This document shows, piece after piece, positions 11,879-23,400 of a stretch of 64,000 nucleotides of DNA; position 1 is the first letter of the stretch; each line of letters starts with the position of its first letter. A program made the translations under genes and the position numbers. The DNA is from Lineus longissimus (taxonomy: Eukaryota; Nemertea; Pilidiophora; Heteronemertea; Lineidae). The stretch is taken from the NCBI RefSeq assembly GCF_910592395.1, contig NC_088317.1, positions 1,364,001 to 1,428,000 on the forward strand, read 5' to 3'. The notes below the pieces were generated by a model, which was given only the letters and a program-made list of their open reading frames with translations, was not told where the DNA came from and did not search any database.

Positions 11879-13249
11879 GAAAGCGAGAATGATGAGTGCC
11901 AGTCTTCAGAATGACGAGGTGGCAGTGCCCAGTCACATCACAATCACATCAACATTATCAGGATGATCAGGTCACAGATCGCCGATACTTCAGGGGAGTC
12001 GGCGGAGGAAAGATTCTGGTGTAAAAGCAGAAAATTTCGGGCAGTACAGTGTACATTTGTACACAGGTTCTCAGCCAATCAGAATCCGATAAATCTGTGT
12101 CGTCATCGGGGCGTCATCATGAAACCGCTTAGTAGAACTTGCCATATATCAATAGATATTTCTGTAAAAAGATGCTTCAAATAACACTGTTCTCAGATCT
12201 CCAGCTGTTCTTTCTTGTGACATGCCTGATGCTATTCCTGATGATGAAATATATGTATAAAGTATTTTATTGAGTATATTTCTGGTGTGTTCACTGTTGC
12301 AATAAATCATACAAATCCTGAAAATCTTTGCTTGTATTGTTTTGTGCTAATGTTACTCAAATTTGAAGCATAGGCTACAGTATCAAAATATACTGGAGGA
12401 AGACCATACACATGAGGCAGTATCGAAAGACAAGTCTCATTGCAGAGAAACATATGTGTCTTTGACACATTGTAAACAATAAACATGATATAGATAATAA
12501 AAAATGCCCAATAAAATGAGTTTGAACGATGGTTTAAACCCCATCATCGTCCCGCTTTCCAACCTCGTCGCTCCACGCGAGGACTGTACATCTAGTATTG
12601 TAAAATAGCTACGCAAACGACATGGACGCAAGGTAATAAATTTGGTGCTGAAGTCGTGTAGCGGAATACGAAAATGTGATTTTTTTCTGGAAGAGTAATT
12701 TTTTATGATTTATTTGGTTGAAATACATCTTATCGAAGGTGCAGAGATATCTATCGAATATACGAAAGTGACCATAATGTTTCACTCCTCGTATGCAACC
12801 CAAAATGCGTTCGATTGTGCCGCAAATGTTGTAAGAGTTCGTCTTTTGTCAACAAAAATGTCCACACAAAACTGAAAATGTCCATGAATCATCATCGTAA
12901 TACTAATACTGCACATACTGTCATAACTGTCACTGTGTCGACTCTGTCTGCTGTAGGCCGACATACTAGTGCAGGCAGTGCATACAATAGTGCATTCATG
13001 CACTCCTACCTTAACCTTGTAGGCTTGCACTATTTATTTGTCCAGGCCCAGTGAGATTTGATACTGTAAAGAAACCTCCCTCAAGTCCCTGGGTCTGGTC
13101 TGTCATCAGATTCATTTGAGCATTCAATCATTTCTAATTACTTTCTTCCAGGTTCCAAGTCAGTCGGGATGACTTCCTCTACCAGACCTAAAACTGCACA
13201 GGTAGAATCCGCTGAAAAAGGAAGCTAGGCCTACCGTATACCGCACAGT
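11879..13249. other. Noncoding interval and 5' leader of the zinc-finger gene
   Basis: I see no gene with splice support. AATAAA at 12301-12306 may end a transcript from the left. TTTCTTCCAG at 13142-13151 is a good acceptor that probably begins the last leader exon of the zinc-finger gene; the leader carries a 19-codon upstream frame at 13169-13228. Confidence 0.45.
13169..13228 (+). promoter_or_regulatory. Upstream open reading frame (19 aa) in leader
   Basis: An ATG-started frame of 19 codons (MTSSTRPKTAQVESAEKGS) ends in TAG 21 bases before the main ATG at 13250. Upstream frames this close commonly lower translation of the main frame. GTAGAA within it is a weak donor, so an alternative splice is possible. 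Confidence 0.35.
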
Positions 13250-16200
13250 ATGGACCTACACGGTTACAGGCCTTGCGATCCAAATGAAGGGTCTCAGAAT
13301 CCTCCTCCAAGTGCAACTACTTCAGCTGAAGATCACAGCGGAGTTAGAACAACAAATCAGTCGGTTTACTACCCAACCATGCAGCACAACCTTCCTCATA
13401 TGTCAAGACAAATGACCCAATATGACCTCTTCCCAAATTTCAATCCAGGCAGCTTGGCTTTCAATCACTTCATGTATAATTTAAATCAAGGTCAAGGCCA
13501 CTATCCTTATGAGAGTCAGATGAATCCCATGTCTTGGGGCTCAGGCTTACAAAGCAATTTGAGCCATTCAGATGACCGTGGAAGCAAATATGTTGGCAAT
13601 GGACCTTCAGCTGACTTTGAAGTGGAACCTGATCAAATGAATAGGACATCTAATTTTCAGTCTCCAAGTCCATTGCCGCACACAGTTAGTTCCCCAAATG
13701 TGAACTCTTTTGTCTACCCCATTTCTGCATTTTCATCTAATGGACGCACACAGCAGAAACGGCCCAGGAAACATTCAACGGACAACTCTGACAATAGTGA
13801 TTTTCCTGGTACTGATATTATGCCTCCTACAACTCAGTTGCCCAGTTTTTCTAGTGCTTATTTACAAGAGATGAGCACACAGCCTAGTGGCTCCGGATTG
13901 GGATATCTCAATCAGACAAGAAATGGTTCTAATCATAGCGCCGGGACCCCTGATAGGCTAATGGCAACCAGAGACGATAACATTGATCCAGGACGTGGTC
14001 AAGCATCGTGTATGGAGTCTAAGTTAGATACAAGTGTCAATCTTTCTAAAGAAATAAAGGGTATTTACGACCACAGTGAGAAAGATGGTCTGATTTCAAA
14101 CTCTGATTCAGATGGTGGATTGTCTGGTGAGGACTCTGATCAAGACCTTAGTTCAAGTTCTCTTACTTTTAAAGTTGAAATGGAGTCGAATGTTTCGTCT
14201 GATGAGGAAGTGGAAAACTCTGAGAGCGATGAGAGCAGTCACACTGATCCTTATTCGAGCCTAACTGACCAGGAGTCTGCTGTCAAGGCGAGAATGTCCA
14301 GTGAAGGGAGTGGAAGGAAAAGACTTTGGAAGAATGAAAGCTTGGGCTTGTCATCCGGTTCATCAGTGGGTGAAAGACCTAGTAAAAAGGTGAGTTTTGG
14401 GAGTGTCACAGGAACTGGAACCACTGCAGCATATTATCTTTCCAAATGGTAGAAATCTGAACACCTCATTTAGATCTAAGACTAGTAATGTGTCAGTAAT
14501 ATGGTTTTAGAATTGGCCGTTTTGGAGAAGAGTGGCTCTCAAAAGGAGGAAGTAATGTACAGACAGCAGTGTCTCTTTCAATTAGTGTTTTAAAAGTGTT
14601 TCAAATTGAATGTTTCAGGTGACCAAACATCACGTGAAGCTTGATCGAGGTGGGAATGAAGTCTCTCTAGACCTTCTGCCGATCAAATTAACTTCAGAGG
14701 CCAGAGCAACGCAAGGTGAGAAATCTCTGAGTTGACGGAGGGGGGAGTTACAGTATATGGTTTACATTGACCACTGCTTTGTTCATCAAGCAGATTGCTG
14801 TTTCCATTGATAACATACTGTTCCTTTTGTCTTCCAGGAATTGATGTCCCTATCATGGAGAAAAACCTCTCAAAGACAAAGAAAAAACCAGGAAAGGCGA
14901 AGACAGGTCCTGCTGTGAAGAAAAAGAAACGAGGCCATTCTGATGTTCCAGTTGTCAGTTTTGTAGACAAGTATTTCTACTGTGGACACTGCAGCTGTGA
15001 GTTCAGGAACTGTGAAATATTTCTGCGACACTATGTTGCCTACCATGACGATTTCTTCCCAAAGCTTTTGCGGAAGGTTTACACGCTTCAGATGTTGAAT
15101 TATGATATTGAGGAAGCAATGAGTCTTTTACTCGAGTGTAAAATCTGTGAGACTTTTTTCGCGACTGAAGAAGAGAGGACGATGCATCTGAATAGCATAC
15201 ACAAGGATGTCAAGTGGCAATGTTTACGGTGCGGGCTCGAGTTTGGGGTCTTGCATGAATGGAATGATCACCTTCTGTATCACAGGCCCGATCAGAAATA
15301 TAAATGTCTGAGCTGCAATGAGGAGTTTGACTCCGTACGGATGGCGACAGAACATTATAAAGGGAGCCATGATTATGAAGAGGAAAAGCCTGTCTATGGT
15401 GAGGGTAAACGAGACAATGAGACCTTGATTAAGCTGTTGTATTCAGATGATTATGGACAGAAGTGTCCGCATTGTAACAGATATTTTGATATGTGGAATT
15501 GGACCGACGCTTATGGCCACAAGAGGAAATTTCTCGCGGATGACCCACGGCCTTTCAAATGTGTCTGGTGTCCGAAAACCTACTTACACAATGAACCATT
15601 AATTCGCCACATAAGGGACCACCCACCCTTTTCCTGTCCACACTGTGACAATGTCAAATTTGATCTGAAGTCAGATTTACAGCTTCATTTGATGACACAT
15701 TTGGGACAGCAAAATTACATTGTTTTCAATTGTAAAATTTGTGGGAAAACGTTCAGTCAGGGCCTTGATTATGAAAAGCACATGAATTGTCACTACGGCA
15801 AAACATATCCTTGCGAACACTGTGAGAGAGCATTCATCACCAGGCGCGAGTTGAAGCTCCACCTATTTAATCATTCAGAAACTAAACCATTCATTTGCGA
15901 CACTTGCGGCAAGCAGTTCAAAGAGAAGCGCCCCCTATTGGAGCATATTCGTATCCACACTGGTGAACGGCCTTTCCAGTGTGAATCCTGCTCGGCCGAT
16001 TTCCCGACTCGCTCACAGTTACGACAGCACCGGAAACACAATCATGAGGAACGCAAATTTAAATGCGACAAGTGTGATTGGAAGTTTCCGAATGCGTATT
16101 TATTGAATCGTCATTATAAGAAACATACCGGGAATACCGGTTTCCGCTGTGAAGTCTGCTTTAAAGACTTGTATGATAAAGTTCAATTGGAGTGGCATAT

Positions 16201-16336
16201 GAATACTCACACAGGTATCAAACCGTTTAAGTGTCGTTTCTGTGACCGCGCTTTCTGTGCCGGGAAGAGTCAGTACATTCACGAGAGAACAATACACAAG
16301 GACCAGGTCTTGGCAGAGAAGTTTAACAGCCGTTGA
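13250..16336 (+). CDS. C2H2 zinc-finger protein, 14 fingers, 911 aa
   Basis: Exons 13250-14389, 14619-14715 and 14838-16336 join in phase (0, then 1) to 911 codons. The first 380 residues are low-complexity (S, N, P, Q, D), with a KRPRKH basic patch and an acidic serine tract, as in a regulatory region. A lysine-rich linker (SKTKKKPGKAK) leads into about 14 C2H2 fingers from roughly residue 450 to the end, separated partly by TGERPF-type linkers. Finger 5 (QKCPHCNRYF...) is degenerate in its histidines. Arrays of this kind bind DNA in the nucleus, so a transcription-factor role is inferred; the target is unknown and I cannot name an orthologue. The first-exon donor is GTGAGT, and reading through it adds only a short tail. 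AATAAA at 16849 marks a 3' end. Confidence 0.85.
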
Positions 16337-16848
16337 GTAACCTTGATTCTCATTCCGACCTTGTACTAATTTTGGACTAATTTAGAGCATTTTTGGTGGG
16401 GGTTATCTCCTGATTGGGAAGAATATGGGTGGTTACCTGACTGGATTTACAGCGGAGTTGTAAAGCAATTGGTGGGGGAAGTGGTGCTTGAATGATATCT
16501 TTCTAGTCGGCAAACTATATTTAAAATCGTTTTTGTTGCAGATTGTGGTTTAAAGTGGTCCTGCCTGGCCATTCTGGTTGTGATTGCCGGATGAATGGAG
16601 GTCATAATCAAACACCATACATATATATCAATCAGTTGAGAGTTTTCATCAAAGTAGGGGTAATATTGTGCACACCTTGGCCCGTTATTGGACCTACTTT
16701 TTGACAGCCCTCAAAAATGAACATTTGTGCAATATATTTGAATTGCAAAGAAAAGTCCACTTAAAGGAGATGGATCACAGTTTAAGAAGCCTTTGCTTTA
16801 AATGTTGTGGTGATTATTGTAATATCAATAAGGTTGTACTTTCACTAG

Positions 16849-16854
16849 AATAAA
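16849..16854 (+). terminator. Polyadenylation signal of the C2H2 gene
   Basis: AATAAA lies 513 bases after the stop codon of the plus-strand zinc-finger gene, in AT-rich sequence with T/G-rich DNA about 25-60 bases downstream. Confidence 0.55.
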
Positions 16855-18091
16855 CGCATATCATTATGTATTTGAAAAGAAATTGCATTTTTCTTGTCTG
16901 TTGTTGTGACATTGTCCTTGGTGTCACCTCAGCTCTCAATTGATCCTCAGTGTGGTATAAAGGAGACTTTATGTGATGAGTGGAGCATTTTCTTGCTTCA
17001 AGACTTCCCCTCTCAATGAAAGATCGTCTACAGGACACGGAGACACATCAGTATTTCCTTGAATATGGCTTGCACTCTGGAACTGTCAACCATGCAATTA
17101 TCTAAAGAGTTTTCCTTCAAGGCTGCTTGTCCATAGACAGCTCTCTTGTGGCAATGTCTCCATGTCTCTGTTGCTTGTTCCTTGGTACACAACCAATGAG
17201 AACGTCACATAAGCTAAACCAACACTCATTTTGTATGTGGCACATCACTCGCAAACACGCGACAATCTATGGATATGCATTCTTCAACTACTCTTGGTTA
17301 AATACACAAGATGTCAACACCCCAGTTAATCAACATGATGAATGTGCCCTTGTCCATTCAGTCAATTAAACAGTCTCTGGTGTAGTTGGATATGGTTCTT
17401 TAACTCGGTGTACATGTGAATATCAAGGACAATTTTAGCGTCTCCACCTTCCATCGACAATGTCACAATCAGATCAAACTGAAGACAGGATGAGATCACT
17501 ATGATGTCTGAAGACACAGGCTCATGCCATTATTCGGAGAGAGAAAAGACATAGGGGATTTGGTGATGTTTTGGGCAGTATTGCATTGGACCTTGTATAA
17601 CAGGACTTTAATCAAGGTTGCTGGATTTGATGTAACTTCAATCATTGGACTTCCAAGTTAGAAGACCTCTGCCGGTGAAACTCTGGTGAGATTTTTGAGA
17701 ATCGGCATCAGGATCCTTTGTGGCACTAGAGAGATTGGCACCGAAACAGCCTTGGTCATCAACACTTAGACAAAGAGAAACACAAGATATCAATATCAAA
17801 TCATGTTTTTTAATTTAGTCAAAAAATATCAAATTTAAAATACATAAATGCACATATAACCGTACGTTATTCTAAACTAACACACAACTAAAACTAGGGA
17901 CTTCCTTTCTAATGTGAACCAATAACATTTTCATTTAGAGTACAACATACATTCAAGTTTAAGTAGTTCCAAGAAAATTGGAAATCTGCAAGATGATGAG
18001 GATTATGACTGATCTGCCTGCAGACAAGCAATATTAATCGCTCGGTGTAAATTCTATCGAGCCCAGGTCAGAGAAAATGGGCTGTCAAGTT
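16855..18091. other. Noncoding interval between convergent genes
   Basis: AT-rich sequence with no supported gene. Frames here are short and lack splice context or protein-like composition. Confidence 0.5.
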
Positions 18092-19762
18092 TCATCTGAA
18101 TATGACAAGTGCAGCTTGCTGTACAAAGGTACATCGGTCATATTCATTATCCAAACAAGGGTGAAGCAAGTTCAAACATAAATTGAACCTGTACAGAGCC
18201 TCATCATGGTCCAAGTAATACTGAACCCATACAACCAGTCTCCCCATCACAATGCACACAACTAACGCAATGCTATTGGTTCCAGTCAGGGTCAAACTAC
18301 AAACTAAAATAATATATTACATGATGATAATATGGTCATAAATCGACTACAAAACTTGGATTAGCCCAGTCTTTGACATCTTGAATACAATAATATTGGT
18401 TTTCTCCTCAACTAAGTATTATTCGCCGCATTCTAATCTTAATTTGTATATAAACATTTACAAAGCTTGGCCACTGTATAAGAGAAAATTGACATGATTT
18501 CACAATGTACAGTGGAACAATTATAGTCCCAATAGTGTAGAAAACAGCTGGAAGTAAACATTAATACACACAAACCAGTGTACCAGACTGGGGGCTATCT
18601 TTGTACCACTTTACCTTATAAAGCTGTCGGACTTCTTACAGCAAGAATCCTTACCAATCTCAGGACTCTTTTCAGGTCTAAATCAGCACACCCATGGTTG
18701 ACAGGTGTGTACTTATTCATGCGCACGCGCAAATGTTCAAAGAATAAAGAAAAACTCACTTTACCAGAATCGGACAAACATTGACCGAGGACGAGCCACT
18801 TGAAGCAAAATACTGACAACTTTTCCCAGCCAATTTAGACTTCTTGCCTGCAGTGCCATTTTTTCATAAAATGGACTGTTGTACTGGCTGGGTAAATCTT
18901 GAAACACACCTTTAACTCTGTTCAGAGCAAATAAGAGTTTGGGAATTGCAAAGTAACTTTCCAAATCTATGATCGCTCCATCAGATAAAAAATCACAGAT
19001 TTCAAGAGAAGCATTTTGGCAACTGAAACAAACCAGAACATACATCACACTTCGGAATGAAATTTGTGGAAAAACTGAGAAATTGAGTATCTTTATAATA
19101 CATGTATCAAATATCATAACGTTATCAATTTTTTGATCAGACAGCTTAAAAAATCGTCCCAACCCCTGACTCCACTGGTCTTGAGAAGGGCTAGTCACAT
19201 TTATAACCAAGAGCATGAAAACACTAAATTATTTTTTGAACCAAGCAGCAAATTACAAAATATTTCATGCACTGGATATCACTACATTTCACAATTTCGT
19301 TTAGTATAGAGATTATAAATGTTTACATACGCTTGTATTGTACGAATATATTAGATATCTAAGCAAGTTTAATTTGGCAAGTATGGCCAGGCACCAAATT
19401 ACAGGCAGTGAACTTAGTCTATTTTACAAAGCGAATCTAACTCTTGTGCTGCAACCTTTTTTTACAGAAAATGTTACGAGGCAAAAGACAAAAGAATTTC
19501 TCAACTAAAACGTTAAACTTGAACACAGAGAATTACATCTCCCACAGTGAGTTCACCATGGCAGCAAGAAACTAAGTAGTTCCCGAAGAAGTAAATCAGT
19601 TTGTTTGACCTGTTGTCTCAAACACTTAGGTAGTTCTACAATGGTGTCCATTAGGGGGCATATCCATGCACTGATCACCTGTGCAGCATTTCTCTTTTGA
19701 CGTTCAGCAGGAAAATTGCCAGCCCCCTCCATCAGTTGAAAAAATATCACCTGAAATGGCAT
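18092..19762 (-). CDS. Possible three-exon gene or gene remnant, unrecognised
   Basis: Three minus-strand open blocks have acceptors and donors that agree in phase: 19750-19557 (after TTTCAG, ending at GTGAAC), 19022-18765 (after GTTTGTTTCAG, ending at GTAAAG) and 18296-18092 (after TTTGTAG, ending in a stop). Together they encode about 218 residues, or 222 if translation begins at the ATG at 19760-19762. Composition is helical and leucine-rich (FFQLMEGAGNFP, DLLLRELLSFLLP, YFAIPKLLFALNRV, FNLCLNLLHPCLDNE), reminiscent of HEAT-like helical repeats, but I recognise no family. It could be the C-terminal remnant of a larger gene, or chance frames in the 3' UTR of the giant gene ending at 20461. 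Confidence 0.35.
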
Positions 19763-20460
19763 CAAGCGATTTCAAGATGATTCCAAATACTTACAGCTGA
19801 ATTGAAACATAAAAGAATACCTAAAGAATACTATAAAGCTATGAATAAAGATAGAAATGAAGATAACTTGATAACACTATTAACAAATGTGTCCCCCGAG
19901 GGGCAGAAACTTAAATCATCTCATAAAGAAACAAAAGATTTACAAACGCAATAGATGAAAATGTTTGTGACAGACCGCCATGCCAGCACTTGAAAATATG
20001 TCTATGGTATGCGATGTTGATAGGATTAGGCCATGCCAAGTACAGTGTACATGTAGGAATCTGTCATCAGCTTTATGCTACAAATAGTTGTCATCTTGGC
20101 CAAATCATTTTAAACAGGAGACAACCTCGGTTCTTTCGTTGAAGGCAACTGGAGGTTGTTGTATTTTCTATATACACCCCGTTCAAAACTGCACAACCCT
20201 CTTTGAATAGTAAGTCAATTTAATTACACATTTTTAAAGCAAATAAATTATAGAAAAAAGCAAATTACAGCACCTCGTTACCGGTACAAGCACTCTGCCT
20301 GAAGCTTACACAAAAAATGATGTTCAATCTCAAGATTTGGTTCAATGAATTACATAAAAATATCCGACTTATTAATGAAGGGATTTTCCTTGGCCATGAC
20401 AATGAAAATACCCAAATTTAGGACCGTGTGCTTAAGGTGTTCACAGTACCCAGGCCATGC
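19763..20460. other. Probable 3' UTR of the giant minus-strand gene
   Basis: AT-rich stretch just downstream (minus strand) of the stop at 20461, with no supported coding frame. Its 3' end is undetermined. Confidence 0.45.
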
Positions 20461-23400
20461 CTAAAGTGACCAATCGGTAGCTGGCCTTCCGACCTTGTGC
20501 TCCTTTTTCAGATGACGGTTGTAGAGCGAATGGAACTTGAATGTCTCTCCACAGTAGTGGCACTTGAAGCGTCCACCCGAAACAGACGACTCGGTCTTTG
20601 GAACAGAAATTGGTGGTGTTGCGGCTCGGCTTGTTGAAGTGGAGCCAAACGTTTTTGTCAAGTCGACTGCAACATCGTTAAGTACTGGAAAATCAGACAA
20701 GCTTTTTTGTGCATTCGGACCAAACGTTACCGAATCTGAATGAGTGGCCGAGACTTTTGTGTCCTTCCAATTCTGAGGATCATTGAAGTGTCCTGGCGGT
20801 TTTGATCGGAACATACTGGAATCAGAATTGAAAGCAAAGGCATTGTGTTCCAATTGCCTTTCCTGAGGAGCATTCACAGGTCTAGATGCACTATGCCCCA
20901 ACATAATCCCATCGGACTTCAGAAGAAAGGCAGCACTATCCTTGAGCATACTAGCATCACTTGAAGCGTTTAAAGGGACATTTGGCTGAAGCATAACTGA
21001 ATCTGAATGAATGTTACATGTAGAAGCACTGGCCGAACTTGTACTCATTGAACTCAAACTCCTCGGAGTGTTTTTAGCGGCACAAGGATCAACTGTTGAT
21101 GGTGGGTTTGGCTTTTCCGATACATTCACAGGACTTTCAAAAAAACTTGGCCCTCCTTTACTGGTTTGAAATGCAGGACCTTGGTCACACTGGTTATATG
21201 TATTTGCACTAGAATAATCGGTTTTACGCTTTGGACTGAAATTTGCCAAGGCAAAATTAGGTTCGGAGGAAGAACTGTTCACTTCATGAAACGATGGCGC
21301 AATATCAATTTTTGGGAATTTTTTCTTAGACTTTGGCGAACTCCATCTGGCATGTTTTGATTTCTTGCGATGAATCTTCGACGATTTACCGGACGGTGAA
21401 ATCTTTTTCTTAGTCCGAGATCCTTCTGGTTTTGAATGACTAGAACTCGATGTCGTTTTATCACCAGAAACAGACAATTTTAGCTCCGTTTTTTTCACCG
21501 GTGGAACACGCATCTCAATGTCATCATCGATGAAGTCATAGACACTCAACACAGGTTTTTCGTCAACCGACGGTGCTGGTGGTTGGTCCCAACGTGACTT
21601 GCGCTTAACTCTGCCATCATCAGAGCAATGTCGCTGTCTCTCAAAAGTCTTCAAAGTCTTTGAGTACGACTCGTACTTTGGCTCGGAATCAAACTCAGAT
21701 TCCGGAGGAATATTTGTTTGCTCCTGGTTTGAAAAAGTCAAAGCTCGGCTTATTTGCCGGCTAGGAGCTATTGATGTGTCGTGGAGTATCTGGCCAACAT
21801 CCCATGAACGACGACGGGGCGAGATGCGCAATGCCGCCGCATCTTTCGGAGAAGCCTTTTTAGACTTATCTTGACCAGACTTGAGCGGTTCTTTTGAAGT
21901 GACAACCTTAGCAAGTCTATTCAACGGCATGTCATCCTCTTCATCAGATATGTCTGAATATGTTGGCGTGTATTTTGGGATGATCTTTGCCTCACCAAGA
22001 GTAGGGTCGGGCAGGACATCCTCAGAAGTACTTGAGAACATGTCTGGAGCACCATCATCCATAACAGGCTTGGAGTCCGCCACCTCCACCTGGGTCGACT
22101 TAAAATACGGTGACGTAACCTCAACCCTTTCAGGGAACAAACCACACACAGGAGTAGCAGACAGTCGTGCTTTCTTAGGCTTCCTCCCCGGACTCCTGCC
22201 TTTACGAGGCGAACCCGACTTGCCGATCTTCCGATGTGCAGGCGAAGCACTGGGGGTGCGCTTACGGGAATGACTAGGCAACACATTCAGTGCCCTGTTA
22301 GACCCAGCTGGTAAAATGTTTGGGGTCCTGATGGGCCGATTTGAAGGAGACGGATCTGGAGTCAGTTTCTGGAGATTGGCCTCAAGCTGTTCGAACTGGT
22401 CACAATCTTGCTTCCGAGAGGCATCATCAGGAGAAAACTTGATGCAAGATGTATTCATAGATGAATCATCATCATACGCTTCAGTGTCGTAGTCAAGGCC
22501 ATAACTTGAGGATTGGTCTACTGATGGCATCAATTTAGCTTTCGGACTAAACTTCTCAAATTTCTGTTTCATTTTCTTGCTGACTTTCTCTTTGCCACAA
22601 TTAGAGATGTGACTTTCTAATCTGCTGAATTTCACATAGTCCTTCCCACAGAAATGACACGTGTAAAGATCGTTATTCATTTCAGGAATTTTTAACGTTT
22701 TTCGTGGCCGTTTGAGTGCCATCCCGTCTGCGGACCGACATTTTTCCTCAAGGGCGGCTTGTTCTAGGTTAGGACCGTCCAACAACGACAACAACTCTTT
22801 GTTACCGCTTGACCTCCGCTTGACCTTTTTCACCTTTTCACCACCAATCGATGACCTCACCACCTTTTTAAACATTTTCTTTTTCGATTTCAAGACTTTG
22901 ACCTTTGACACTGAACCTGTCTCCGAATGCCTATTCACATGGACTTGCAAGGAGCACTTCTGAGTGAATGTTCGCAGACATATCTCACACTGGTATTCTC
23001 GTCTCATCCCATCGAGAATGTCCTGAGGAATGTCTGTCTCGACTAAATCATGCACTTTTTTCAGATGGCTCATCGCATTACACTTCTGCAGAAACCGTTT
23101 GCCACAAATATGACACACGACAGTCAGCAGAGAAGGATCAACACAACTCTTCTTCGAAGACCTTTTCTTTTTCTTTTTAACAGCAGGAGACTTCTTCACT
23201 CTCTGGGCAGAGATGGCAGTACCAGGATCCAGTGGAGCAGAAGATATGTTGTCAACAACACTGTTGTCTGCTTCAAACAGTTTTTGCTTATCATCGAAAA
23301 CACTTCTCACAACAGTAGATTTCGTTTTCGCTTTCTTTTCCTCACCAGGCAACCTCTTTGCTTTCTGCGGGAAAGAAAGGGTGCTTGCAGCTTCCGCAAT

